NCBI RefSeq assembly: GCF_018885265.1 | Contig: NZ_CP076538.1 | Coordinates: forward strand, 7,166,001-7,230,000 | Length of the DNA stretch: 64,000 nt | Direction: 5' to 3' | Source: Amycolatopsis aidingensis | Lineage (GTDB): Bacteria > Actinomycetota > Actinomycetes > Mycobacteriales > Pseudonocardiaceae | In this document: in pieces, positions 43,830 to 53,605 of the stretch | How positions within the stretch are numbered: the first letter of the stretch is position 1 | How the letters are laid out: every line of letters begins with the position of its first letter | The notes under the pieces: model-generated | Databases searched by the model: none | Told to the model about the DNA's origin: nothing | What the model saw: the letters and a program-made list of their open reading frames with translations, nothing else | Translations under genes and position numbers: made by a program

Positions 43830-45296
43830 TCAGGGGTCGGTTCGCCGGATCCGGTTCGGGCTCGCCCGCGGCGGCATCGGGGTGGGGGCGGGGAGTCGGC
43901 GGATGGCTGTGGCGTCCTCGGCTCCGGTGGGTTCCGCGTTCTCGTTGGGTGCGCTTGTGGTGGGTGGTGCGAGGTGGGGCCAGGCGCCGGGTAGGTCGGC
44001 GAGCTCGAACCGTGGCGAGGTGCTCTTTCGTGCGCTGGCGAGGGGCAGCCAGACCGCCTCGGCGGGACTCGGATGCGGCGTGTGGGGGTTGAGGAGGTCG
44101 GCTGCGGCGGTGGCGGCCGGCCGCGTCCACGTGCGCGGATTCTGGGTGATCCCGGCCCGGTGGTAGGTATTGAGGATCGCGGTGTCGAGCACCGCCCGCT
44201 CCGCGGCGACGATCTCGGTACCGAAGAGGACCGCAAGCACGGTGTGCAGGAACAGTGCTCGCCGGTTCACCGCGTCCTGAGGCGCTGTCCGCCGACCGTG
44301 GGGGCTGGTGTGGATGGGGAGGTCGAACGGGTTCAGCCGCACCCCGCGTGCGCCGAGATGCAGGTAGGTGCCGCCGACGACCGAGGCGAGGCGTGCGTAC
44401 TCGTCTTCGGGGTCAATCACGAACGCCTGGACCCCCTCTGCGGCCCACCCGCTGCCGTCGTCGCCATCGTCAGCGTGGGGCGGCCGGATCCGGCGGTAGA
44501 GGCTGCGCAGGGTTTCGAGTTTGACGAGGTAGGACTTGCCGGCGCCGCTGCGGCCGAGGACGACGGAGTTGTAGTTGTCGCAGGCGAACCGATCCCAATG
44601 CACCAGCCCGGCCGAGCCGACGTTGTAGCCGTAGAGCACGCCCGACGGTGCGCTGCAGGTCGGGTCGGTCGGGGGTAGGTCTGGGGAGGTGAAGGGGTAG
44701 GCGGCGGCTACGGCCGCGGTGTCGAAGGTGCGCTTGAGCCCCAAGGGGTCCAGCCCCAGCGGCAACGTGGTGACCCATCCCTGCAAGGCCCGGTAGGTCG
44801 CGGGTTTGGCGTCGAGCAGCAACGATGCGCACAACGATCGCAGGGCGGACACGTCCTCGGTGAGGGTGTCTTCGTCCGGTGCGTGCACCGTCAAGTAGAG
44901 CCCGAACTTGAACAGGCGGCCTTCGCCGCGGGCGATGCGGCGGGACAGTGCGGCGGCGTCCTCGGCCGCGGCGTCGAGATCGGGGTCGTCGAGCCGGTCG
45001 GAGCGGGCGTTGTGCCGCCTGCTGGATTCCAGGCGGGCGCGTTGTTTCTTCAGTCCGCTGGCGGCTGTGGCGGGGTCGACCGGTTGGATGTGCACGGAGA
45101 CGTCGAGGCGGGCGGGGTAGGTCAGCAGCGGGGCGAGCCAGCCGGGGTAGACCTCTTGGGGGTAACCGGTGACCCCGAAGGAGGCCACCCATTCGTTGCC
45201 GACCTCGAGATGCCGGGCGCCGACCGAGAGCGAGTCGGGGGTGAACGCCCCGGCGGAGGCGGACGTGCCGGGGGTGTGGGAACGAGTGCGGGTCAT
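43830..45296 (-). pseudogene. N-terminal half of a split VirB4/TraC ATPase
   Basis: The 488-residue frame is the start of a VirB4/SCO6880-associated conjugation ATPase. It has an N-terminal domain (EVGNEWVASFGVTGYP), a Walker A GRSGAGKS (248-255) and AFVIDPEDEYARLASV, and continues to NTYHRAGITQNPRTWTRPA (about 394). After that the sequence no longer resembles VirB4; a Pro-rich tail of about 95 residues replaces it. The Walker B, glutamine and arginine-finger parts are in the fragment at 39902-40714. The frame may still be expressed as a truncated protein, but an active VirB4 needs both parts. Confidence 0.82.
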
Positions 45297-45305
45297 GGTG
45301 GTGGT

Positions 45306-46568
45306 TCACCTGTCTTCGTCGTCGGTGAGTTCGTCGTCGTAGTCCCAGTCCTCGTCATCGCGCAGCCACGGACCCGCCCCGGACGCGGCGGCGTGACGGG
45401 TGGGAACGGTGAACCGGACGCTGGGTGTCTCGGGCTCGCCCTCAGCGGGAGGGGACGTCGCCGAGCCGGAGCGGACGCGCGGGCTGCCGGTGGCGTCGTC
45501 GGGGCCGTAGAGGTCGGTGACGGTGGTGGTGCTGGTGATGACCTCGTCGGCCCCGGCCAGCGCGGCCGAGGGCGGGAGGTAGGTGTCGGGGTTGCACGCC
45601 GCGGCGAGCACCCCGGTGGCGGCCGACGCGTCCAGCGCGGTGACCACGACCCCCGCCGGGGACAGCAGCTCGACCGCTTCGTGCAGGCGACGTACCAGTC
45701 GTTGCTCGGCAGCGTGCCGCGCGGCGGTGTCGACCTCGGTCGGGGCGACACGGCGCCCCCACGGGACACGGGGTGGGGCGCCGGTGCCGGGCCCGGTGCG
45801 CACCGGCTCGCGCAACACGAGCAGCACCTGGCGCCGGAGCAGGTCAGTCTGGCCGGTGAGCTCGGCGAGGTAGTCGGCGTGGTCGCGCGCGGCGGCCTCC
45901 AGCGCCGGGTGGGGCAGGCCACCGGCGCGGTGGTGGAGTTCGGCGATCTGGGGAGTGAGGTCGAGCCGTTCGGCCCGTACCAGGATCTGCACCGGCGCCG
46001 TCAGTGAGTGCAGGTAGCGGGCGAAGGAGGCCACGAGTGCTTCCTGCTCGCCGGGGGTGCGCAAGCTGAAGTTCACCGTGGAGCAGGCGGCGATGACCGC
46101 GAGCCCATCCGCACCGAGGTCGACGACTCCGGTCTCGCTGACGCCGGTAGCGGGCAGCTCCAACGGGGCCGGGGCCACTCCCTCGGCGCGCGCTCGCTGC
46201 CCCGCACGGTGACCGCCCGCCCGGTCATCGGTGGTGTGGTCGTCGGTGAGCCAGGGCGGGGCGGCGCGCACGCCGTCCGGCGCGGCGACCCGACGGCGTG
46301 GGGCCAGGCGTTGCCGGATCGCGGCGAGCAGCAGCCGGTCGAGGGTCATGCCGTCGCGCTGCCCGAGCGCGAGCACCGCGACGCTGATGCCGACCGGCAC
46401 CGCCACGATCAGGAACACCGGCAACGGCACGACGGGGTGGGTGAGGGTGTAGAGGCCGTAGAGCACGAGTCCGGCGATGCCGAGGATCGCCAACTGGCGG
46501 GCCGTCAACGGTCCGAGGACGCGGTCCGGGCGATCGACGTCGGCGGGAACGCGAACAGGATGGGACAT
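45306..46568 (-). CDS. PrgI / SCO6880-family conjugation protein
   Basis: The 420-residue protein has two N-terminal transmembrane helices (RQLAILGIAGLVLYGLYTL, PVFLIVAVPVGISVAVLAL), as in PrgI/VirB3-type proteins. A cytoplasmic domain follows, with LDLTPQIAELHHRAGGLPHP and LVRRLHEAVELLSPAGVVVT. In actinobacterial conjugation loci this SCO6880-like protein lies directly upstream of virB4. The C-terminus is acidic (DDEDWDYDDELTDDEDR). It ends nine bases before the VirB4 N-half. It is probably part of the inner-membrane complex. Confidence 0.85.
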   Translation of the reverse strand: MSHPVRVPADVDRPDRVLGPLTARQLAILGIAGLVLYGLYTLTHPVVPLPVFLIVAVPVGISVAVLALGQRDGMTLDRLLLAAIRQRLAPRRRVAAPDGVRAAPPWLTDDHTTDDRAGGHRAGQRARAEGVAPAPLELPATGVSETGVVDLGADGLAVIAACSTVNFSLRTPGEQEALVASFARYLHSLTAPVQILVRAERLDLTPQIAELHHRAGGLPHPALEAAARDHADYLAELTGQTDLLRRQVLLVLREPVRTGPGTGAPPRVPWGRRVAPTEVDTAARHAAEQRLVRRLHEAVELLSPAGVVVTALDASAATGVLAAACNPDTYLPPSAALAGADEVITSTTTVTDLYGPDDATGSPRVRSGSATSPPAEGEPETPSVRFTVPTRHAAASGAGPWLRDDEDWDYDDELTDDEDR

Positions 46569-46586
46569 GGCAGAGGTTCCCTTCGC

Positions 46587-48758
46587 TTACTTCCGGCGGC
46601 GGGGCAGATCCAGCGGGAGCCGGAGTTGCCTGCCTGCGGCCGGGCGCCGTGGCTTCGGCTCGGCGGGTGGCGGTGCGGGTTTGCGCTGCCGCTGAACACC
46701 GAGCGGCAAGGGGTATTGGCCGGAGGCCAGCGGACGGTTGCCGGTGTAGGCGTCCCGCGGGGGGCGGCGGTGCGCGCGAGCGGCCCGGTTGACCTGGCCC
46801 GAGGGCGTGAGCAGCCCCGGCCCGGTCTGCGGCGTCCTGGGCGGGGTGGTGCGGCCGGGGTCGGCGAGGTGGTCGGCCAGCGTGTGCCGCGTCGGGTGCG
46901 CGGGTGCGGGGCGCAGGTGGATGGGCAGCATTCCCGTGCTCGGTGCGACCAACGCGCGGGGCAGGCGTGCTGGGGGACGCGCGTGGCGGCTGATCCGTCC
47001 GTCAGGGGTGAGCAGACCCGGCTGGCGCACCGGGGGCGGCGCCGGGTGGCCGGCGGCGCGATCGTCGGCCAGACTCCGTCGCCCGGTGCGCTCGGCATCC
47101 CGTCGGACGGTGATCGGTAACCCGAGTTGGTCCTTCGGCAGCGCATTCGGCAGATCGTCCGGAGGTAGTGCCCGCGGGTTCGGACCGACCTTGGTCGTGT
47201 CGCCGCTGCGCGAGGTGGTGAACAGCGAGAGCTGACCGGGCCCCGGCCGAGGATCCGCGAACGGCGTGGTGCGTGCGGCCTCGTCCCACCCGCGCCGCGT
47301 CGTGCGGTTGCGGTGGGGGTTGCGGATGCGGCGCAGCGTCATCGGCAGCATGTACTGGCCCGAGCGCGTCACCGGAGGATCCGCTGGGGCACCACCGCCC
47401 CTACCGCCAGGCCGGCCGGGCCCACCGCCCCGGCCGCTGACGGTGCTCCCGAGCCCGCCGAGCAGCCCCATGGTCTTGTACGCGATGAGCCCCCGCACTA
47501 CCGACCCGATGAGCGACCGGCCGCCCGAGCGTATCGGCGCCAGGCACCAGAATGGGATTTTGATCAGGATGTACATCAGCGCCAGGCACAGCAGCAGGTT
47601 CATCAGCCCGGAGAGGTTGGGGCCGAACACGGTGAACCCGCCGGGGACAAAGAACACCTTCAACGCTGTGACCAACGCCAGCGACTGCCCGATCTGGATG
47701 GCCAGCACGCCGCCGTAGGCTTTCCACCATGCCTGCGCGATCCCCTCGGTCTGGGGGAGGGCATGCCACATCAGCGCGATCGGGGCGGCGGCGATCAGCA
47801 GGACAGTCAGCATCACCCGCACGACGAACGTGATCAGCAAGATGATGATCATGATTGCGAGCGCGAGCCCGATGAAGATCAACCACAGGCCGCCGCCGTG
47901 CAGCGCGGACAGCACCATGTCGGTCAGTGCCGTCGACGCGGTGTTCGGGTCGAGGCCCTCGCCCATCACGGCCTGGGCGAGGGCGTTGGCCAGGTGGATG
48001 CCCTTGGTCGCCACGAACAGCGACAAGGTTCCCGCGAGGAAGCCGACCACGAGGCGTGGTGCGATCTCTTTGACCGTGTAGCGGGTCTGGAGGGTCTGGT
48101 AGCCCATCAGGATCATCCCCGCGACGAGCACGAGGATCACGTAGCCCGCGAGCAGCACGTGCCAGGACTCGGTCCACAACCCCGTCAGGTTCGGGATCGA
48201 GTCCGGCTCGGGTGTAGTCAGCAGGGTCTTGCCGAGCAGGTCCAGCAGCGGGTTGAGCGCGTCCTCCACGACGCCGCGGAAGAAGCTGTTGAGCGCGTTG
48301 GTGACACAGCCACCCAGGTGGAAGATGCCGCACTCTTCCTCCCCGTCGCCCTGCTGCCCGCTGGCCGGGAGAGCGCCCGGAGCGTTCGGGGCTGAGGGCG
48401 CCGGCTGCGGGATGCAGTTCGGACCCTCACACGGCGGCGTCTCCGGAGGAGTGGGGGACGGTGCGCCCGGGGGCACCTGACACGCGGGGTCGCCGGTACC
48501 CGGCACGCACCCGGGGTTCGGCGGCAGGGGCAGCGGGGGCGGCTGCTGCGGCGCAAGATCCCCCGCCGCGACAGCCGGGGCGCCCGGCACCGCAGAGGCG
48601 GAGACGACCAACCCGAGCACGCCGACCAGCACCGTGACGAGCACGGCCACGAGCCGGGACCGCCGCCCGCGCAGCCACCGCGGCCACGAGCGTGCCCGGG
48701 GGCACGGAGCGGGTGAGGTGGCGGGCGTGCCGGGGTGCGAAGACAGGTGTGTGGACAT
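46587..48758 (-). CDS. VirB6/TrbL-like conjugation membrane protein
   Basis: The 723-residue protein has a signal-like helix (LVAVLVTVLVGVLGLVVSAS), a Pro-rich exported stretch with cysteines and then about six hydrophobic helices at 200-440 (WLIFIGLALAIMIIILLITF). A long basic cytoplasmic tail follows. The layout matches the VirB6/TrbL-type channel protein of actinobacterial T4SS loci. The gene lies between the VirB2-like pilin and PrgI genes. The tail has repeated short motifs (LLTPDGRISRHARP, LLTPSGQVNRAARAH), perhaps a binding array. Confidence 0.85.
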   Translation of the reverse strand: MSTHLSSHPGTPATSPAPCPRARSWPRWLRGRRSRLVAVLVTVLVGVLGLVVSASAVPGAPAVAAGDLAPQQPPPLPLPPNPGCVPGTGDPACQVPPGAPSPTPPETPPCEGPNCIPQPAPSAPNAPGALPASGQQGDGEEECGIFHLGGCVTNALNSFFRGVVEDALNPLLDLLGKTLLTTPEPDSIPNLTGLWTESWHVLLAGYVILVLVAGMILMGYQTLQTRYTVKEIAPRLVVGFLAGTLSLFVATKGIHLANALAQAVMGEGLDPNTASTALTDMVLSALHGGGLWLIFIGLALAIMIIILLITFVVRVMLTVLLIAAAPIALMWHALPQTEGIAQAWWKAYGGVLAIQIGQSLALVTALKVFFVPGGFTVFGPNLSGLMNLLLCLALMYILIKIPFWCLAPIRSGGRSLIGSVVRGLIAYKTMGLLGGLGSTVSGRGGGPGRPGGRGGGAPADPPVTRSGQYMLPMTLRRIRNPHRNRTTRRGWDEAARTTPFADPRPGPGQLSLFTTSRSGDTTKVGPNPRALPPDDLPNALPKDQLGLPITVRRDAERTGRRSLADDRAAGHPAPPPVRQPGLLTPDGRISRHARPPARLPRALVAPSTGMLPIHLRPAPAHPTRHTLADHLADPGRTTPPRTPQTGPGLLTPSGQVNRAARAHRRPPRDAYTGNRPLASGQYPLPLGVQRQRKPAPPPAEPKPRRPAAGRQLRLPLDLPRRRK

Positions 48759-48761
48759 GAT

Positions 48762-49322
48762 TCACACGCCGCCCACGATGCCTTTGAGGATTTCGACCAC
48801 CAGCGGCGCGAGCGCGGCAAGACCGAATCCGATCCCTGCGGCCTTGAACGACCCTTTGGCCTTCTCGGTCTCGCCGGGGTCGCCGGAGGCCATCAGGTAG
48901 CGCAGTCCGCCGATGGTCAGGAACACCACCGCGACCCCGGCAAGGATCCCCATAATCCAGTTGCGGATGTTGTTCAAGACCTCATCGACGGTGCGGGCCA
49001 AGGCGACGATATGAACGGTCTCCGACGACGCGGCCGAGCCGGTCACCACCAGCGCGGCGGCGATCAGCACCAGCACCAGCAGCAGGCGTGAGCGACGCCT
49101 CCGACGTCGCAGGGCCGTCCGGCAGGAGACCCCGCGGGCCGCAGGAGAGGTGTGAGCGTCCCGACGTGTCGTGCCGCCGCATGCAGTGCGCTGGGGTCCC
49201 GGGGGCGGGGTGTTCGTGCCTGGGGTCGGCGGGGCCGTGCGGTGTCGCCGAGGGCGGGTGTCCGGGTGCGGGGGTGGGCGCAGCAGGGACCGAGCGTGGG
49301 GGTGGCGGTGAGTCAGTCGCAT
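48762..49322 (-). CDS. VirB2/TrbC-like pilin
   Basis: The 186-residue protein has a long basic, Pro-rich leader with several arginines and a hydrophobic signal (LLLVLVLIAAALVVTGSAAS). Two helices then follow (NWIMGILAGVAVVFLTIGGL and GIGFGLAALAPLVVEILKGI), the shape of VirB2/TrbC conjugative pilins. Cleavage after the signal would give a mature pilin of about 85 residues. The 10-base overlap with the sigma-like gene and the order before VirB6 fit the start of the transfer operon. The annotated start could be later. Confidence 0.78.
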   Translation of the reverse strand: MRLTHRHPHARSLLRPPPHPDTRPRRHRTAPPTPGTNTPPPGPQRTACGGTTRRDAHTSPAARGVSCRTALRRRRRRSRLLLVLVLIAAALVVTGSAASSETVHIVALARTVDEVLNNIRNWIMGILAGVAVVFLTIGGLRYLMASGDPGETEKAKGSFKAAGIGFGLAALAPLVVEILKGIVGGV

Positions 49323-50392
49323 GATCGGGCCTCCCGAGTGGAGTCCGGCCGCGTGGCAGGCCGGGGCGAGCGGTGGTGCCGGGCCCGTGCGGGCAGTCGG
49401 GTCCCGCGTCCGCTAACTCCGGATTTCGCGGCCTCGGGGGACATCGGGCGGCGAAGTTTTTCCGCGAGTCGTGGCGCCACGCGGGTGACGCTGCGTAGTC
49501 GAACGCGGTGGGTGGAGGTCAAGTGGACGGCGGGGTGCGCGGGCGTCCGAGACGCCGTCGCCGAGCCCGCGCGTGGGGCGCAGGTGTCCGCCGTGGTCGG
49601 CGGTTCGTCCGTGGCGCGGGTCTGCTCGGCCAGGTAGGCGGCCAGCCGTTGCTCGGCGCGTTGTCGGGCTTTCTTGGCTGCCTCGTAGTGCTGCCCGCGG
49701 CATTCGGCTGCCTCGGTCAGTGACAGCTCGCCGAAGCGGGTGGAGCCGATCAGCGCAGCCTCATCAGTGGTGATCGCGCCGTCGTCGACAGCCGCGACGA
49801 GGACGAAGTCGGGATGCCCACTCGGGCGGTGCGGCTCGGCCGACCAGAAGCCGATCTTGCTGCTCGGGGGCGGGCTGTCCAGGGCCTCCCGCAGGGCGGC
49901 GTAGCCAGCGCGGTAGGCCGCCCAGCGCAACCGCACCAGGATCGCGGGACGGGCCAGGTCGACTTGGCAAAGTTCGCTGAGGAAGCCGTCGAGGACCGCG
50001 GCGTGAATGTCATGGACCTCGCCGCGGAAGCGGCGGGTCAGACGGGCCGCGATCGGCAGCAGCACCGGGAGCGCCAACCCGACACAGGCCACCGTCCAGG
50101 CCCCGCCCTCCGCGCGGGAGCGGGTGATCAATCGGGCCCAGGAGGCGTCGCGTGTGCCCTGGGGGCAGTCCTTGGCAAGCAGGAGCCGCCCGAGTTCATC
50201 CAGCCGCAGGGGGCGGGGTGGCAGGCCGGGAATGGTGCGGCCGTCGAGGGTGACCGGATGCGGGCCGGTCACCAGCCAGTCGAACGTGGTCCGCGCGGCA
50301 TCGAAGACTCCCGGGTCGCCGTAGTACGCGGGGCCGCGGCGAGCGGAGAAAACACCGGCGTCCGGGTCGTTTTCCGGCAAGGACAAATCCAT
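49313..50392 (-). CDS. Sigma-70 region-4-like protein at head of transfer operon
   Basis: The 359-residue protein carries a helix-turn-helix resembling sigma-70 region 4 (about 235-285: DDGAITTDEAALIGSTRFGE, SLTEAAECRGQHYEAAKKAR), followed by a basic tail. The preceding part has a hydrophobic helix (WTVACVGLALPVLLPIAARL) and conserved-looking SELCQVDLARPAILVRLR. I chose the ATG at 50392 after GGAGAA; a longer frame to 50431 exists. As the first gene of the operon it may control transfer-gene expression. Direct promoter recognition cannot be confirmed from sequence. Confidence 0.7.
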   Translation of the reverse strand: MDLSLPENDPDAGVFSARRGPAYYGDPGVFDAARTTFDWLVTGPHPVTLDGRTIPGLPPRPLRLDELGRLLLAKDCPQGTRDASWARLITRSRAEGGAWTVACVGLALPVLLPIAARLTRRFRGEVHDIHAAVLDGFLSELCQVDLARPAILVRLRWAAYRAGYAALREALDSPPPSSKIGFWSAEPHRPSGHPDFVLVAAVDDGAITTDEAALIGSTRFGELSLTEAAECRGQHYEAAKKARQRAEQRLAAYLAEQTRATDEPPTTADTCAPRAGSATASRTPAHPAVHLTSTHRVRLRSVTRVAPRLAEKLRRPMSPEAAKSGVSGRGTRLPARARHHRSPRPATRPDSTREARSCD

Positions 50393-50967
50393 GGTCGGTT
50401 CTCCAGATGGGTGCGGGAATCGCAACACCACGAGGAAGCCATCCAGGGCGCATCACATGCGCACCAACAACGGCTCACCGGCGCCTCAGAATCATTTCAC
50501 CAGCGCACCGAAAACATCCCGAACTTCTGGTATGTGAGCACTCAAACATCAGGCTGCGTGGGAGGTGTTGTCGTTCCGCCCGCTCCTTGCTGACCTTTGA
50601 AATACCCTCCGAGCTGCAGGGAAGAACTCTTGCCGGATGTTCGGTCAGGCAGCAGTGACGCACGCACCCCGCGGGAGGCTTGGCGTGTATCGCTCTCACG
50701 AGCCGCGACGGCGAAGAAATTCTTGTCTGGACATCGAGCCGACCACGTGGCTTCCTGGAGACACGACGCAGAACGCACGGTCCACTCTCGTTCCACTCCC
50801 GTCGAACCCCCTCGAATGCCTGATTCTGGTGATCGGAGTCCGCGGTGAACGTCTCGAATTTTTCGCCGACCCCGTGTCCCCGGGAGGCCGTTTTTTCGGA
50901 GTTAGTCAGCGACAGCGTGAACCCTGGCCAGCACCCCGCCGGCCGCCCTTGCCCCAGGAGGCATCTC
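50393..50967. promoter_or_regulatory. Divergent promoter region of the transfer operon and methyltransferase operon
   Basis: These 575 bases separate the leftward transfer operon from the rightward methyltransferase operon and should hold both promoters. I saw no convincing operator or -35/-10 pair. Open frames in this gap are shadows. The ribosome-binding site CCAGGAGG of the next gene lies just before 50968. Confidence 0.45.
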
Positions 50968-52047
50968 ATGACCCAGCGCTCGCAGCCCCCGGCCGACCGC
51001 CCACGGGCCCGCCGCGACGCCACCCGACCCCCGCGCACGCGCCGCACCGCGGACAGGGCGCCCTACCCCGGCGCCCCCGCACCAGCCTGGAGCACCCGCC
51101 AGACGACACGCTCGCGGCGCGCTGCGGCCACCACCCGGACCCGCGCGACGACCACGACCGCGCCGATCCCACCGATCCCGGCCACGGTCTGGTCGTGCGG
51201 GCCCGACCCCATCGACCCTCACGCCCACTGGCCGGTGCCGATTGTGGAAACAATCGTGGCAGCCTTCGCACCACCCGACGCTCGGGTGCAGTTGCTCCCA
51301 TGGCCGACCCCGACCGAGGACTGCACGACCCCAGCTGGTCCGAGCGCGCCGGCGCAACCACGGGACGCGGACGAACTCACCGCCGCACGCGAGGCCGTCC
51401 GGGCACTCGGACACGACTGCGAGATCGCCCACCTCGCCACCGACCACGGCCCGCCGACGACAGCGACGCGACCGTTCTGGGCCGACCTCCTCACCGACCA
51501 GCCGCGCTCGACGCCCGGCATCACACTGCCGCCGTCGACCGCCCCAGCACACTCTGCCGAGACGGCAGCGGACATCGCACCCGGCGACGCGACCGCAACC
51601 GCCGAGCTCATCCTCACCGCCGTACCCGCACACCCTGCCGGCGATGGCTCGCTGGACCGGGTCGCGCTCGCCGCGGCCCGCCTGTTATCCGTCGGCGGCG
51701 TCCTCGCCATCTACACACACAGTGACTGGTATCACGGTCGGCTGGTCGATCCGACCGGGCCGATGGTCGCCGCCGGGCAGAACGCCGACCTGCTCTACCT
51801 CCAACACATCGTCGCGCTGCACACCCCCATCCGCGACGGCCACCTCCACACGGCCAGCACACCCACCGCGGAGACCGCGTACGCGCGCGCCCGACACCGC
51901 GCCAACGCCCGCGGCCTGCCGGCTCCCCACGCCCGCACGCACAGCGACGTGCTGGTCTTCGTCCAGCCGCACGGCCACCACACCGTGCTGCCCCCGGAGT
52001 CGGGCGGCGGCGAGGCCGACCCCGGCGATTCGACGGAGATCCGATGA
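50968..52047 (+). CDS. Methyltransferase-like protein
   Basis: The 359-residue protein has an Arg/Thr/Pro-rich N-terminus of about 90 residues. A Rossmann-like part follows, with PIVETIVAAFAPPDARVQLL, ALAAARLLSVGGVLAIYTHS and DVLVFVQPHG. The order of strands resembles class I methyltransferases, but the nucleotide-binding motif is not canonical. It is translationally coupled (ATGA overlap) with a gene encoding a DNA methylase of the TSPPYG type. It could be a specificity or accessory partner of that methylase. Confidence 0.62.
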   Translation: MTQRSQPPADRPRARRDATRPPRTRRTADRAPYPGAPAPAWSTRQTTRSRRAAATTRTRATTTTAPIPPIPATVWSCGPDPIDPHAHWPVPIVETIVAAFAPPDARVQLLPWPTPTEDCTTPAGPSAPAQPRDADELTAAREAVRALGHDCEIAHLATDHGPPTTATRPFWADLLTDQPRSTPGITLPPSTAPAHSAETAADIAPGDATATAELILTAVPAHPAGDGSLDRVALAAARLLSVGGVLAIYTHSDWYHGRLVDPTGPMVAAGQNADLLYLQHIVALHTPIRDGHLHTASTPTAETAYARARHRANARGLPAPHARTHSDVLVFVQPHGHHTVLPPESGGGEADPGDSTEIR

Positions 52048-53285
52048 CGCGCCCTCCCGCGCGCCTCGACGCGCCTTTCCGCTCCACGACACACACCAGG
52101 ACGAAAGACCGGTGCACCATGCCGCACACCCAGGCCAGCCCCACCATCACTGCCGCCGCTGACCCCGTGGCCGCCTGCGGCGGCATCGACGAGCTGACCA
52201 TGCCCATCCCCCGCTCGGTCATCATCGCCCTCGACTCCGACCACCCCGGGCGCGAGCCGGCACCCCACCAGGCAGAGGCGAACCCGACTGACCCCGATAC
52301 GCCGGACGCCACCCGCACTGGCCGGGCGGAGGACCTGCCGACCTCGGTCTGGGTGACCGCGCAGACCTCCCCGGCAGCGCAACGCAAGGGCCGTTTCGTG
52401 CCCGAGTCGACCGCACACCCGGCCAAGATGCTGCCCGCCGTGGCCGCGCACGCCGTACGCCACTACACCCGGCCCGGCGAGCTCGTGCTCGACCCGATGT
52501 GCGGCATCGGCACCACCCTGGTCGAAGCGATTGACGCCGGACGCCACGCCATCGGTGTGGAGTACGAACCGCACTGGGTGCAGGTGACGCGTGCGAACCT
52601 CGAGCTGGCCCGTGAACGCGGCCACCAGCACGACGGCGAGGTGATCACCGGAGACGCCCGACAACTCGACAGGCTGCTCCCGCCGAAGTACCTGGGCCAG
52701 GTGGCACTGGTCGTGACGTCCCCGCCCTACGGGCCCTCCCTGCACGGCCAGGTCAGCACAGCTGGCGACCCCGCCGGAGACGGGAAAGTGCACAAGTTCC
52801 ACCATCGCTACGGCAACCATCTGGATCGCGGCAACCTGGCCAACATCGGTCATCACCGCCTGCTGGCCGGGTTCGCCCGCATCCTCGCCGCCTGCGTCCG
52901 CGTGCTCCGTCCCGGTGGGCACGTGGCCATCACCGTGCGACCGTGGCGAGAACACTCCGAACTGATCAACCTGCCCTCGCAGATCCTCGCCTGCGGTGTG
53001 GCTGCCGGACTCGTTCCGGTGGAGCGGTCCGTCGCGCTGCTGGCCCGCGTCGCGGACACCGAGCTCGTCGCGCGAGGTTCGTTCTTCCAGCGGGACTTCA
53101 TCCGCAAACAACGCGAGGCCGGGCTGCCGCTACACCTAATCGCGCACGAAGATGTGATCGTTCTCCGCCGCTCGTTCGAGCCCGCGGGGCATCGACTGGC
53201 GTCGCCGTCCGACCGGACGCGCATGCCGAGTGGTAGCCGCGACAACGGTGCAGGCAAGCCTACCGCTCGGGGACGGGCAGCATGA
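52044..53285 (+). CDS. DNA methyltransferase (N4-cytosine/N6-adenine type)
   Basis: The 413-residue protein has an unstructured N-terminal region and then a methylase core. Motif I is LVLDPMCGIGTT (near 150-157), and the catalytic TSPPYG (near 225-230) belongs to the DPPY/SPPY family. VLRPGGHVAITVRPWREHSE follows, and a basic C-terminus ends the protein. Such enzymes modify a base within a short site; the specificity cannot be read. It is the second gene of the operon. No restriction nuclease is adjacent, so it may be a solitary element-borne methylase, as in other integrative elements. Confidence 0.82.
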   Translation: MTRPPARLDAPFRSTTHTRTKDRCTMPHTQASPTITAAADPVAACGGIDELTMPIPRSVIIALDSDHPGREPAPHQAEANPTDPDTPDATRTGRAEDLPTSVWVTAQTSPAAQRKGRFVPESTAHPAKMLPAVAAHAVRHYTRPGELVLDPMCGIGTTLVEAIDAGRHAIGVEYEPHWVQVTRANLELARERGHQHDGEVITGDARQLDRLLPPKYLGQVALVVTSPPYGPSLHGQVSTAGDPAGDGKVHKFHHRYGNHLDRGNLANIGHHRLLAGFARILAACVRVLRPGGHVAITVRPWREHSELINLPSQILACGVAAGLVPVERSVALLARVADTELVARGSFFQRDFIRKQREAGLPLHLIAHEDVIVLRRSFEPAGHRLASPSDRTRMPSGSRDNGAGKPTARGRAA

Positions 53286-53431
53286 GCACCCGCGTGCAGT
53301 GTCGCGACTGCGGCTGGGATCGCCGCTACCGGCGCCCCGCTGCGGCCCACCGCGCCGCCACCCGGCACCGCTGCCCGCCCCCGAGCGACCACCGCGCCCA
53401 GCCCACCCGCACGACCAGCGAAGCCGCCTAG
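53282..53431 (+). CDS. Tiny zinc-finger-like protein coupled to the methylase
   Basis: A 49-residue ORF starts at an ATG that overlaps the methylase stop (ATGA). It contains CRDCGWDRRYRR and, further on, AAHRAATRHRC, an arrangement of two cysteines, two histidines and a last cysteine that could bind zinc. Such small Cys/His proteins are frequent companions of transfer and mobile-element genes in actinobacteria. It may bind DNA or the methylase. Confidence 0.5.
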   Translation: MSTRVQCRDCGWDRRYRRPAAAHRAATRHRCPPPSDHRAQPTRTTSEAA

Positions 53432-53605
53432 CCGGAACGGTCCTCCGGAACCGGGCACACGGTCACACCTCCGGCCCACTCACCACCACCGAAGGGTCTC
53501 CGAGCCCGCCCCTCCACTCCACTGACGACACCACCCGATGCAGGTCCGGTTCCTCGCTCGCCAGCACCGCCCCTTGACCCGCACTTCTTGGAGAGAAGCA
53601 CCATC

